NCBI GenBank assembly: GCA_900239685.1 | Contig: OENT01000166.1 | Span: 62,001 to 126,000, forward strand | From: Rotaria macrura | Lineage: Eukaryota; Rotifera; Eurotatoria; Philodinida; Philodinidae | Reading direction: 5' to 3' | Length of the DNA: 64,000 bases | Shown here: piece by piece, positions 12,395 through 25,553 of the stretch | How positions within the stretch are numbered: position 1 is the first letter of the stretch | Layout: every line of letters starts with the position of its first letter | The notes under the pieces: model-generated | The model's database searches: none | The model's input: only the letters and a program-made list of their open reading frames with translations | Told to the model about the DNA's origin: nothing | Made by a program: the position numbers and the translations under genes

Positions 12395-15300
12395 TTTTGT
12401 CGATCAAATGATTATTTCTGAACCTGTTTGTATACAAATCTTAATAACACATGACTAATGAAGAATATTTATTCAACTTAACTTACTTGAAAAATAAAAA
12501 TGTATAGCAATGATTCATCAAACATGATGTGATGATATTTTCATGTGTGATCAAGCTGTGAAAAACAGCGCCCCCTATATTTCAAATGGGGAACGAGATC
12601 GGAATTTCCTTCCTAGTACTATGGAATTTCAATTTGAAAATTATACAAATATAAATGATATTGCTTGAAACATTCAACCTATAGATACTTCAATCTTTCG
12701 ATATATATTTCGAAGAAAAGGAAATCCATTAATAAAACTAGAATTTCTACTTTCTTAGTACCAATAGGTGTAAGTAAAGTAATATGATAATAACTCTAAA
12801 CAGCTATCAGGCAATCAATAGTTCTATTCGTTCTATTTAGTTATTGTTTCCTACTTTTTTCTAAGCTGTCTATCCACACACTTGAATATTAAAGTTTATC
12901 ACTAGACAGATTCTGAGTAAGTGCCGTACCCTTAATAGAGAATTATTGAGAGCAACTGAGTAATAATTACTAACACTGAAGATATCTATTTTCTGGTTAT
13001 TTCTATACGAAAAGAAAAAAGTAAAATTTCCTAATATGTATGGGTTTCGGAAACCAGTCCCCCACCCTGGATGATTATCACTCGCTGCAGTAATTAGACG
13101 TCTTCCGTAGATCGGTCATTCGCGTCACTTCTAGAAAAATTGACGAAGAATATTGACGAAACTTTCAAATGAATAGAACGCTTTGTAATCTCTAGATAAA
13201 GTGTACGAATCCTTTGATAGTACTAATAGACAGGCGACGAACTTCGTGTACATGAGAAGTGAATCTTTACTAAAGATTCTTTAATAAAATGAGCGCAGTA
13301 AATTGTGGCTTGCTTACGTTCAATATCATAGGCTAGATCATTTTCTTCAATTCTACTTGAAAATATCGATTATTCATTTACATCTGTATCTAGTTTTGTG
13401 TAACATAGTCAAATGCCTGATGAACCTTATCATATACAACAAACTGTCATCCTCACATTCTTTCGTGCATCATATCCGCTTTTGTGAATAATTAAATAAT
13501 CGTGATCAATTTCGGTGATCAATAAGGGTTTTGATTCACAGATTTTTATTTTAGGGATTTCATTTTACGTATTAGTTTATGCCATACACATATATGTATT
13601 ATAAATCAACACCGTATTCTACCGTATTGGAACTCATTTCTCATTAAAATCAATTAATGTAGCAGAAACCAGAACACAGGTAAGCACCATCATGGCCACA
13701 AGTGCTCTTTTGTATTTATTCTCTATATAGTTTCTAACATATACATTTGAAATTCATATCTTGCTCCTGTTTCTCCTACAGTTTATATATTGTTCCAAGA
13801 AACAACGTATTGTCATTGTGAATTGTAGGACAACAGATGCACTCTATAGAACACTTGAACGTCGACTAAAGTGAAACATCCAAATTAAAATCAAACATGT
13901 AATATAAATTCGTTTCTGCTGAAATAAAAATTTTGTTTACTATACGGAACGAAGACAAATTGTCTGTTTAGTCCATTCTGCCAACCATAAAATCACTTTA
14001 TTTTCGAATATTCTGTGTCAAGGTTGTCGAAGTCGAACATTATTTTCAAAAAGTAGACCAGATACTGAAAAATACTATAGGTAGACGATCGCATATTGGA
14101 TATAAATATTTGAGGCATAAACTTTCTAGTTATAACTGTTTCTAACATAATTAATGTAAAGTTTAAGGCATTGATTATATGTTTCTTTCTGTGTAAATTC
14201 ATGTTTTTGTATGCACTAAGTCTGCATTAAATTTCCAAATGAAGTTTTGTCTCATGGTAAGTTTTTAAGAATCTTATAAGAGTATGAATGATTGTACCTT
14301 GCAAAATTGAAGTGTTTGTATAAGATACTTTTTGAAAATAAACTTTGCTATGTCATTGCACCCTCTACTAAGAAAATGAATATTAATTAGAAAGATATAT
14401 TCGCATCATTTTCTTTGAGTTTTTTTTTCTATTGAAAACCTTCAGACAGTGTCTACGTATGTCGTTTTTTCTAGTTACGAGAATAGGATTAAACTATAGC
14501 TGTAGAGTGTATTCAAAAAATGAACTGTGCTTTCACAGCGAAATGCTTGCTAATTTTTAACACACTCTATTTCATGTCCATTATACATGAACACTAATCC
14601 GTTTCAAAGGAGAATATCAGATTTAATTTCTAAATAAATCATATAATGATTAGACAGATTAATAAGATAATACGACAAAAAAAGGTAAAGATACGAAACA
14701 TATGTATTATGTTTTGAATCTGGCGACTGGACTTGGTGTCAGCATACATTACATTTGAACAAGATATTTGTTCTGAAGCTTATGCAAAAGAGATCTTCAG
14801 TCAACGGCAATATGAATACTGAGATGCCATTCAGTTACCGTTCGCATGGCTCATTGTTAATTTAAAGCAAAATTCGTAATAAAAAAAAATCCTTATTTGA
14901 TTACCGGCATTGTTCAGAATTTTTTACTCATCCACAAATGTGAATATAAAGTAGGGATGAATCTGGAGATCAAAATTTATGGTAAATAGTAGACATTCAA
15001 TTACAATTTTGATCGTAATTAATTCTCGTTGGAACACTTGATCAGAATGTAAATAAGCTATGCAAATATATATAGCATAAGGTATGAGTAACGCAAAATT
15101 ACAGCACCTCTTATAGTTTTGCTTAAATATACATGATTTGTGATCAATGTGAAAAAGTAAATAAAATCATGCATATTCAAGCAAAATTATAGGAGGTGCT
15201 GTAATTTTGCATTACCAACACCTTACCATTTTCCAATTCTTGATGGTTAAGTCATTTTATGCTTTAACCAAATTTTAAAACAAATTTTTAGAAGTAATCA

Positions 15301-18300
15301 TTGAAGTCACTTTAGCTGATGAATCACAAAAGTATTGTTACATACTTGGTCGTGTTCGAAGTGGATTTGACTATTCTATCGAATCTTCCTGGATTGACAA
15401 CACGATATCTTTCGATATTTTTCAGCTTCAATTTTTCGTAGTATATACGCATTCAAAATAGAAGTGATTCATAAATATATCACATTTTAGTCGAGAGAAA
15501 TGAATTCAATTATGAGTGTGACACAACAGACATTAAAAGCAAATCATCTTGCCTTAGAGACATTATGACAGTTGATTACTAAAATATAACTCTATATCTC
15601 AATAGTAAAATAAATTATTTTTTCGGCTTCTACTGTCTGATAGTCGAGACTTCTTGAAAATTAATGTGTTGCTTATTACGCTTTCGAAAACGCAATTGCT
15701 TTATTCTGTTTTAAAAATGAAATTCTCATTCTAATATGTTGCGTCTGATACTAGCAATCATCGAATAGTATTCTCCGATGAGACTACAAGTGCAGCAAAG
15801 AGAACTTCATTTATCCGAAATAGACACGGACACATTGAAGTTCTTAGAAATTGATCTTGATTTTGCAAAATATTCGTGCATTCGATACTGACAGATAAAT
15901 CCTTCCTGTAAACTATTCTTAGATACACAACAGTTTCTTTTCCGTTGTTTGCCACTTAGACTTCACACCTGTATATGAAGAACATATAGTAATCTATTGA
16001 AATAACAGCTGCAGTCTACTAACTCCAACGAGTCAATCGGACATGAATGATTACTTGAGTTTTGATATTAGCAGATTTTGAGCATAGAAATTGAAAATTT
16101 ATCGGAAAAAAATTTGATCTTGAGCATCAGCCTGAAAAACCACGAATTTCAACGATGTTTTCCCACGATGAAATGCTTTAACAGAAGTTTGACAACATTT
16201 CTTAGTAACTATTCACCTCGGAAGTGCATTTTCCTGAGCTTTCGACACATTGAAATACAAGTAGAGGATATTCAACAATGAAATATAGTTTGTAGTATAA
16301 CTTTTCTAACTTTGATTAAAATTAAAAACGTTGATTCGATAACATCGAAGCAAGAGAAAAGACACTCAATTCAAAAGTAAAGATGTCCAACGAGAAAACA
16401 TTGAATACGAAGCTGATGACTCTGAAATATATTCTAGTTCTGAAAATCGAAACAGCTGTGTAATTAGATTCGTATTTAAAATTTCTTAGATTTAGAATAA
16501 ATGAAATTTGTTGAACTTGAATTGTTTGATGTATGCAGATATAAAGTTTGCTTGCTTACATGAACAAGGAATCGTTGATGAGATCATAATTTATGATTAT
16601 ACACTCATTAAATGATTGAATCGTGTTTTTTCGATTATTCAATGATACGTTTCTTTCTACTGTCAGTCGAGTACCGATGTAAATTTCAATGAAAATTTGT
16701 TCGTCACAAGCATGTTTCTTTATCGATACTATTGTTCTAAGAAAGTCTCCCTTAGAACTTACATTGAAATTTGTGCGCATATCATCATTCATATCTTTCA
16801 TCTTCTGCATCTGCACTCATCAAAATATTCAGCTGCAGTCATATACTTGCCTCTAATATGTTTTGTATAGATTTGATCTTCTCGGAATGTACATTAATCC
16901 TTCGTTAACACTGAAAACTTGAAAGGCCTTCTTTTTGAAATCTCATATGTTTATGCTATACGTAAAGTACAAACGAATTGTTGCATAGGAGAATAGAAAA
17001 CTCTTCTCTAAAAAAAAACTAGACCAGTGTCAGAAAAATAATTCTTACGAATAATGAGCGAGACATATTCTCAATCAGAAATATTTTCGTTGGGATGAAA
17101 CGTAACATTGATGTGTTATTTTATGTGATGAAGTTCGATAATGTCTATCATCGATGAAAATATGACAGTGATTAGTTATTCAAGTAAAAAATCTGATTAA
17201 ACGGAAATTCAATAAAAATTCATTTTGAAGGACATAACTAGCTTCTGATAAGATTGACGAAATTTTGATAGTTTTCGAATACAGAAGCAGTCATGCATTA
17301 ATACTAATAAATTGAAAAAAAATAAAAACTCGTTAGCAGAAAATTGAACCGAAAAATTAAGAAAAATGACCACGGAAATTTTGATTGGTTGCATGCAAAA
17401 ATTTTAACAGATCAAATTAAAATTTTCAACCTGTGCTAAACTTAGAGTTTTTATAAAAAAGACAAACATCCACAACTTGGTAACTGATACTCTAATTAGA
17501 TCGAGGTAGTCGAGTTTATTCTACAAACACACTCATGGACGTCCATATCTTTTGCCTATAAAGAGTGCATCGACTTTCGTTACATACATACCCCAATGAT
17601 TAGGCTTTTCGATGCTTGTAGAAGAAATATAGCAGGAGCATGGTTTCTCAATTTTGCGTCTAAAAACCATATCATGTAAACTATGACAATAACAAGCATA
17701 GAGAAGCTGCTCAATTGCAATCCTCAGCTAAACATATTTGTGGAAAGAACAGTATCATGATTTTTGGTACACGCCGTTTTGGAAAATATTGAATCTTCTA
17801 CATTAAATGGATATTTTACGAAAAGCTCTGAAATATATCTGGAACAACTCACTTGGTCATGAATACTGTTTTTGTAGACATATGTCTCAATCATTTTCAA
17901 GATACTGCAGAATTTTCAAACGAAAACAATGATCCTTCGCATTGGTATCAATTACTCAACTTGGAGAAAAATTGACATTTCAGGTAGCTTTTGGGATTCA
18001 TAATTCGTGACTAGAATAAGTTGGAGTTTTGAAATTTTCCAGAATGGTATGAACATGCAACAATGAGTCAGTGGAAGTCTTTCCAGATGAGAATAAAGTT
18101 TTCACTAATTTTAATTTGCATGTAAAATGTTTTATGTCTGTTTGGGTCTCATCATATGTTTTACAGAGAATCCTTTTTCTGGAGAGTTTATCGACATGAT
18201 AGGTAGTCTCATCGTGATGCTATACATCTCATCTCAGAGTGATGTTTGAAGTCTTCAACAAGCGAGAAACTACTGATATGCATTACAATGTCTTATGTGA

Positions 18301-21300
18301 AAGTGTTCTAGTGAATTTAAAGAAATGTAGAATAGATTGGAATTTTTCATGGGTATACACCTCTGTCAACTCGACCATTCTGGGCAATTTCAGAACTCCA
18401 AATTATTCTAGTCACAAGTTATGAATCATGAAAACGCCCTAAAATGTCGATTTTTCTTCAATTTGAACGATCATTATTTTCACTTAGCTTGATCAGGTAC
18501 GTCGTGCCTAAGATAAGATATCATCAAGAGCTAATAACATTGATTTTTAGAGGCTTTCATAAAATACCCATTTTATATAGAAGATTCAATATTTTTCAAA
18601 ACCACGTGTGATAAAATCATGAATCTGTGTTCTCTAGAACATAAGTTGATTTGACATAATTTTTATAACCATATTCGAGTAATTTCACCATGTAGATGGT
18701 GAAAGCTTATGCACAAGAGCTCATTTTACTAAAAATTGAGAAACCACGTCCCTAATATATTTCTGAGGCAAGTATAGAAAAGCCTACTGTTTTGGGTATG
18801 TACATAAATCGAGTGAATTTGATTATAGACAAAACATATGGGCGTTTGAGTGCTTTACAAGTAGTCCTAAACTCATTAGTCTCTATAGAATATCAAAGAA
18901 ATCAATGAATTCTATTATCTTATTCTATCGACGATACATCGTAGGATTAGCGTCATTTTTTAATTCATCTGCTGTTGCAAAATAAGATTGCGATAAAAAA
19001 ATTGGTATTCTACCATATAGAAAACTCACAAAGAAGATTTTCATCTATCGAAAAATCGTTTCGTGTTTTCGTAGGATATTCTGATATTATCGCCCAAAAT
19101 TGATGATGTTTTTTTTTCGAAATACCGGAATTTCAGATGAGTCAAATTTTCTATACAATACATACATACATACATATAGATTTAATTATTATTTTTAAGA
19201 AGTCGTTAAGAAAGCAAGTACTTTAAGTGGTGCCTGACTAATGTCGAAAGGAAATATGTCGAAAACTATGTTTTTGATCATTTTATATGAAGAATCATCT
19301 AGCAAGAAAATATCTAACAATCAATAATTTTTTATTTACTTTCCTTTAATCCATAGCGTCTACTAACGTCAACTCTTCTAAATATTTTTCTAGACTAATT
19401 TCATTATTTGCATAATGGTCAGCAAGTCTATCAAAACGACGTTGTACAGAATGTGTTGTCGGTTTTTATTCCATCATTTGTAGTTATAAATCGTTTTATA
19501 AAAGTAGGAATAAGTGTTAAAAACATGATATATCACAGCATTTATCAAGCCAGATATCCTTGCGTATACTCTTTTCATTCTTTTATCAATTAGTCTGATA
19601 ATTGGACATAACCAGCTTAAGTTCTAATCTGTACAACTGTTCTTTTTTCAATCAGAGAATGTGATGATTAATTTATCTCTACTTATATTTTATTTTTGAA
19701 ACGGTTCCTTTATATTATATTGGAAATTGCATATGTTATTATTATGTTTAACAATTATGCCTCATGCTCTCTGATTATTTTTCAGATCGTCCTGTTTTCA
19801 TTCGACCATTTTTACGATGTCAACTCAAATAGGATTTCATCCTTCCCGTCTGCAAACTTTCCGACATCTATACTATTAGACATTTTGCTTTTCGACATTA
19901 CTCAGTACATTCCTTTAAGTGAATATTTCGTGGCTTCTTAAAAGAATTACCAGACTTGATAAAAGATAACATTGTTAATTGAAATTTAGTGCAGTGAACT
20001 CTTCTGAACCGTCAAATATTTCCTCTAACAAGTATGTCTAACTCTAGCAGCTTGTTAAATAATAAACAAAAATTCTTTGAACTTAAAGGTTTAATTACAT
20101 AGGAAGTGAAACGCTATGATACGAATAAAATTTTCGTTGGAAAATAGTCACATTTTAAGATGTGTTGTTCTTATAAACAAAACTTAAAAGGAAACAATTG
20201 AAAGTGTGGATATTTTAAGATATCTCTAGGTTTGGTTATCTCAAGGAGTAGCATCATCAGATCTCTTTTTACGTTTTATCATAAAGAGAAATAAATGGTT
20301 TGCTAGTCATCTTCACGTGTCACGAAATGCGTATAAGAAAAAGAATTAAGAATGCTCAAGGTATCATCTTTCTATTTTGTATCTGTATTTCTTTATTTCA
20401 CAGCAAATTAAAAATGATCCGATGAGTTCAAACATTCAAAAGATTAGAAAGAGTTCTTTTATCTACGAAGAATAAAAACAAAAGGTGCACATCTCGCATA
20501 TATTCAAGTAAAATATATAATCTTGTTATTTCTCGGTATGCGTCTATTGATTCATTTATGCCACGTTATTCAAACAAATTTCACAGTCATTTTCTCGTAA
20601 TAATGGAAAAAAAAAGAATAAAATCAACGAAACTTTTTCACACCAAGAAAGAAATACTCGGTTCAACTAGAACGGAATCCTGTGATTCATTGAGAATATA
20701 CTGAAGATGGAGAATGAAAGACAAAATGAACTTCAATAGTCATAAATACAGAGTATTTCTCGTTCGCTTTATAAAACAATTGTGATTCATACTTGAGATT
20801 TTTTAAAAATTCGACTAACATGAAAAAAGATAGCTAGCTACAGAATATAAACTGTAATAGTCGTCTTATGACTTTGATTATTTCATCGTGACCATTTGTC
20901 TTTTGTTAACAAATATCGGCATGTTTCTTTTAATCGTTATTATTGTTCTTTAGATCATTCCAAGACATTTTCATCAATTGATATTATAACACATTTTTAA
21001 AATTGAAATGAGTAAAAGTTTCATTTTCTTATATCAACGAATAGCTTGTATTTTAGTAAAGAAAATGAATTCTCTAATCTTTGAACATTTTAAATCATAA
21101 ATCTATCATTTCTAGTGATTCTATCCATGATAATTGTAATTGACATATTTCAATAAGACGATATGATAAGGTTTTCGTTGACGTATTTAACTATACGAGA
21201 AAGAATTCTCGGTACTCCTACTATTAGGGTTGTAATTAGAAAAAAAAATTGTCTATGTCACCCGTAAGAAAATTGTTCCCTTTCCTTTATATTAATGTTT

Positions 21301-21876
21301 CCTTTCAACAATGAATTCTAATATGACATGCATTAAATAATTCATCAAAATAAAATCTTGTTATAGCTTCGAAGCACATCGTATTATCAAAGTAGCCGAT
21401 CATGTGTTAAACGTCAAAAATAAGATCTTTATCATGCCTACAAGTTAAAAACTTATGTTGGCAGGTATTTCAACAAATCCAAAACAAATCTTTTCACTTC
21501 ACAAGTCCGATTAATGATTAAGATAATGACGAAGTAACAAAAAAATTGTCATTTGTGTTGTAAAGTTTTCTGGAAAATATGATAGATCTCTGAAATGAAA
21601 TGAAATGAAACAAAGTAACGGTATTTTCTCACTTTTACTTAATTAAAAAAACCAATAGTTCATATTTCTACTGTATGGAAGGAAATTAAGACTTGAGAAC
21701 AACGGAAACAACTGTTATTGGTCCTTGTCGGAGAAGAAATTTTTCTTCTTATATTCCACTTATGAGAAGAAATGCAATAGGACGACAAGCGATATAATAT
21801 GCTTTGTCTTTGACGTTTATATCATGTTTTAGATCCGTTGTATTCTATCGACTTTGACTATTCACGTATTATACCC
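12395..21876. other. Long gene-poor stretch
   Basis: About 9.5 kb with no convincing gene. Open frames stay below 90 codons and show no domain or splice partner. The only structures recognised are the foldback element at 15080-15223 and a short ACAT microsatellite near 19160-19177. No RNA gene was recognised. Confidence 0.6.
15080..15223. mobile_element. 144-bp foldback element (MITE) with TA duplication
   Basis: Two 58-bp arms (15080-15137 and 15166-15223) are inverted copies with about ten mismatches and no gaps, separated by a 28-bp loop. The arms share GCAAAATTACAGCACCTC and begin AGGT. TA flanks both ends (15078-15079 and 15224-15225), as expected for Tc1/mariner-type target duplication. 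It has no coding capacity, so it is a non-autonomous element. Confidence 0.75.
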
Positions 21877-21882
21877 TTTCAC

Positions 21883-22391
21883 TCAAGGGGGAAACATCAT
21901 GTTTTTCTGGTTTTCTTGATTAATCTAGGCTTGGAAAGTCTTATGGTGAGTATCTACAAATAGAAGGTCGGAGGGAGGGAGTTCATAGGATACCATGAGA
22001 ATCTCATTGGCTAGATAGGAAATTTTATAAATTGATAAACCAGCCAAAAGGAGTTTTTCCAACGGAAAATGTTTCTAAACATTCCACAGTGACAGTAATC
22101 ATTTTGAATTGTTCTTAAATTCATGAAGAGCATCAAGAAGTAGTCAGGAGTACGAAAAGAATTTACGAAACTCCACTACACCAAGCAAAATCCTCAACAT
22201 TGCAGAGAAACAGTGAAAACGATGCTCCCGGGGAAATAATTCCATAAAATTTGATAACAGAAGTGAAAATGTTTTATCCAGCACGAATCTAAGAAAAAAA
22301 ACTAAAGAGTATAACAAAATTTGGACAAAATCAGAATCAACGGCAAAAGTTCATTACTAAAAAAATAACTAAAATGATGTTTCCCCCTTGA
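21883..22391. mobile_element. 509-bp non-autonomous DNA transposon with 18-bp TIRs
   Basis: Perfect 18-bp terminal inverted repeats TCAAGGGGGAAACATCAT lie at 21883-21900 and, inverted, at 22374-22391. The direct repeat TTTCAC flanks both ends (21877-21882 and 22392-22397), which reads as a 6-bp target-site duplication. The interior has no transposase-like frame. The superfamily was not identified; a 6-bp duplication is not typical of Tc1/mariner (TA), piggyBac (TTAA) or hAT (8 bp). Confidence 0.8.
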
Positions 22392-22435
22392 TTTCACTGA
22401 TGAAAACGTAAGAGTAAGAGTTTAAAAAATATGAT

Positions 22436-22730
22436 TGTAACGTCTTTAACAATATCCTTTTATACTCCTGAATGATAACACTAATCAAAACAAGATAGTT
22501 CCTATTTAGTTTCCTTACGTTTTCTCTTAAATATTCCCCTAAATGGAAGTCTATATCAAACCCAATATTAATGTAACGTCTTTAGCACTATCTTTTTCTC
22601 TGTTGCTAAAAAGTACCCCCTTATGTTAATACCAACCAAAATAAATAGTGTCTATGTAACTCCCTTATATTTTCTATTGTGTTGCCTTATATGGAATTAT
22701 ATACCAAACCCAATAACATGTTTAACAATA
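22436..22730. repeat. Degenerate tandem repeat, two units of about 136-148 bp
   Basis: Two diverged units both open with TGTAACGTCTTTA (22436 and 22572) and both close with CAAACCCAATA before a further TTTAAC-type restart. Between these anchors the similarity is patchy, with shared CCCTTA/TTTTCT and ATGGAA segments. A third, weaker unit may follow to about 22900. It does not encode anything recognisable. Confidence 0.6.
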
Positions 22731-22899
22731 ACATTTTTACATATAGCATCCGTCTTTTGTCTTGGCCTTTTCCTCTAGTTGTTTTTCTCCTTCCTCTATA
22801 TGTATATAAACACCGTGTGTTCTCTATGTAATCTGTGATAATTACCGATAAGAAATAAAAGAGGAATAGTAGTTTTATACCGACCAACACCTCTTCTAT

Positions 22900-24740
22900 T
22901 GGAAATCGTTACAATGATTATTTTTTTATCTGATTCCTTTCTTGTTTAAATATTTTTATTGGTGTGTGTTGTTAAATAGTTAAATATTTACATGAAAAAT
23001 TTCAATTTTGTAATTCATATACACATATACGTGAAAAGCTTAAGACTTTTGCTTCAATATGAACCGTTGTCTAATGTTAGTCTAATGTGATGATTTTCCA
23101 ATAGTTATAGTTAATTGTATAAAATATAGAGATATACAATAAGAAAACTGTAGAGCACATGCAGCCGATTGATATTCAGTGATAACTCCTTTGATTACGT
23201 TTTTGCTCATCGTTGATCCACTTATTTAGTCATTGGGCGCGGGATACCGTTCACTGTCATTTGGCTTTAATGTAAATTTTATCATTGTATAGATTCTTGA
23301 AATTGACTTGTTTTCCTTTTCTGCGTACTTTTCAATAGTTTATTTTAAATACTAGATAGGCAAGGATTAGTCGAATGCTTGAATCATTCTAGTTAGTTAG
23401 TGCGAATTTCTTGTTTTCTGACCTGATAGTTAATCAACTTTTTCGATGTTCTAAGAGAATTTTCAATCTATCTTACCATGGAGATGTGAACTACTGCTTG
23501 TGATTATACTGGAGCAATACCAAACACGTCATACACATCTTTGAAAATATCTTCATGGTAATCATTCACCGATAAGGGCATTGTTGACTGTTCATTTTAC
23601 TGTAGTTATTATCGAATGAGACCTGAGCACAAGAAAATGTTGTTAAAAATCTAATTAGGTTCATGTTCAACTTGAATTCACATAGAACGTTCATACTGTG
23701 AGTTATGAGTTCGTTTAGACATCTTCTCCCTTTACATCGATTGTATGATTTCTCTCAATCATACTTATGTCGTTTTTACGGTTGTCTCAATTCAAATATT
23801 CATAGAGACAATCGAAAATCTCTGATTGTTGAAAGTACAGAACAATCTCCTATCAGTCTTGTAAATAAAATTATCCAATGAAAATGTACATATTAAGAAC
23901 AAAGTTATGAATTTGTAGATATGTATCATCTAATATTAGTCCTTAGTGACAAAGAATGAATACGGAATCTTTTTCAAATTCTTATCAATTAATGTCTTTT
24001 GCTGTAATTGATATTATTTTATTAGTATATAAAAAAAATAAACATAATGTTATATGAAGAAAAAAAACAATATATCTTTTAAGTAAATATTTTAGAAACA
24101 CATTCATATTCAACAACTATTCTTAGTCGATGCTTAACTTTATTCCACACAAACTAGTTTGATAGTTTGCACTTAGTCTATTGAGCTTTGGAGTTATGTT
24201 CAAAGAAGATTAGTATTAAGTATGGTACTCTTGATTTCATGAATGCAGATGTTTTATCATTAGCATCATATGTCGTTGTTCGTGTATTAAAAGAAGAAAA
24301 ATTGCAAATTTGTTGTTTTAACATGCAACCAGCTCAAGGCGTTAAAAACTAATCATAATATGGTCAAAGAGAATGAAAGCAGAAGAATAGTGTTAATCAT
24401 ATGCATTCTATAGTGTAAATGAAAGAAAGAGGCAATGTGCGGTACTAAGGTTTCCTCCAGCGTATAATATCAATTAAACAGTCTACTACTTTTTTATTAT
24501 GAAAACATATGTCAAATGAATGTAACTAACATAGAGTGACATTTATAGAGTAAAATAATAGTTTCTCTCAATGTCAGTCAATCTTTTCATATTGAGCATA
24601 AGCATAAGAAAATACCAGAAGATGAAAGTATTCCCGATTATCTCACGGATCACTTGGTTGCATGCAATATGGAACGCGAATAGAAACACATGATTTTAGT
24701 AAATTATAGATTATTTCATCATAATGAATGCAGTTGTATT
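22900..24740. other. Intergenic stretch, nothing recognised
   Basis: AT-rich sequence without a convincing open frame, RNA gene or terminal repeat between the degenerate tandem repeat and the mariner-like element. Confidence 0.55.
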
Positions 24741-24878
24741 TACAGAGTGTCCAGAAATTCATTAGCCAAAAAGGAAATTAAATATGTCGGTAATATTTTA
24801 ATCAAACCGAACGAATTGTTTTCAAATGAAAGAGAAATGTTCAAAGTTTTAATTTCTATCAAAAGTTTCTACATATAC

Positions 24879-25111
24879 TGCTCGAAAGTGTCACCATTCG
24901 CATGAAAGCAAAATTTGAGTCTTATTAAAATGCCATCAAAAACATTTTCCAATGTCTCTTTTATTTATTGCTTTAATTTCTTGTTCAATCCCTCCATTTA
25001 AATCTTCCGTATTGTTGATCTTTGTTTTGTATACTTTTGTTTTAATGTATCTTAATAGAAAAAAACCAACTGGCATCAAATCTGGAGAGTGTGATGCCCA
25101 AGAAATAGAAC
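24879..25111 (-). pseudogene. C-terminal fragment of a mariner-type transposase, frameshifted
   Basis: The minus-strand translation contains WASHSPDLMPVGFFLL and then KTKVYKTK. This matches the W-x-x-x-SPDL-x-P-x-D/x-FFLW block next to the last catalytic acid of mariner DDE/D transposases. In this copy the usual Asp after P is Gly (PVGFF). The frame stops after GKCF near 24936, but a neighbouring frame continues with LENVFDGILIRLKFCFHANG and GDTFEQYM before a stop inside the left terminal repeat. That is the normal C-terminus, so one frameshift separates the two parts. The N-terminal and central catalytic regions fall in the assembly gap. The element is probably inactive. Confidence 0.85.
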
Positions 25112-25417
25112 NNNNNNNNNNNNNNNNNNNNNNNNNNNNNNNNNNNNNNNNNNNNNNNNNNNNNNNNNNNNNNNNNNNNNNNNNNNNNNNNNNNNNNNNN
25201 NNNNNNNNNNNNNNNNNNNNNNNNNNNNNNNNNNNNNNNNNNNNNNNNNNNNNNNNNNNNNNNNNNNNNNNNNNNNNNNNNNNNNNNNNNNNNNNNNNNN
25301 NNNNNNNNNNNNNNNNNNNNNNNNNNNNNNNNNNNNNNNNNNNNNNNNNNNNNNNNNNNNNNNNNNNNNNNNNNNNNNNNNNNNNNNNNNNNNNNNNNNN
25401 NNNNNNNNNNNNNNNNN
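25112..25417. other. Assembly gap (306 N)
   Basis: A continuous run of N inside the mariner-like element. The size may be nominal. The long inverted repeats on both sides are a likely cause of the break. Confidence 0.99.
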
Positions 25418-25553
25418 ATATGTAGAAACTTTTGATAGAAATTAAAACTTTGAACATTTCTCTTTCATTTGAAAACAATTCGTTCGGTTTGATTAAAATA
25501 TTACCGACATATTTAATTTCCTTTTTGGTTAATGAATTTCTGGACACCCTGTA

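Larger units (their letters stand above)
24743..25551 (-). mobile_element. Mariner-like element with 134-bp terminal inverted repeats
   Basis: Inverted repeats of at least 134 bp without gaps (24743-24876 and 25551-25418) begin CAGAGTGTCC / CAGGGTGTCC and are flanked by TA (24741-24742 and 25552-25553), the signature of Tc1/mariner insertion. The interior carries the tail of a minus-strand transposase. A run of 306 N (25112-25417) hides the middle and the inner end of the right repeat, so true length is unknown. The two arms differ at only a few positions, suggesting modest age. Confidence 0.88.

Noticed and set aside
12552-12575. C-rich string CAGCGCCCCCTA recalling a CTCF-like core
   Set aside because: A single short match to a vertebrate/insect insulator motif is not evidence in this genome.
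24690-24905. Plus frame of 71 codons through the left mariner repeat, with a related frame in the right repeat
   Set aside because: It is explained by the inverted repeats themselves and does not resemble the transposase.
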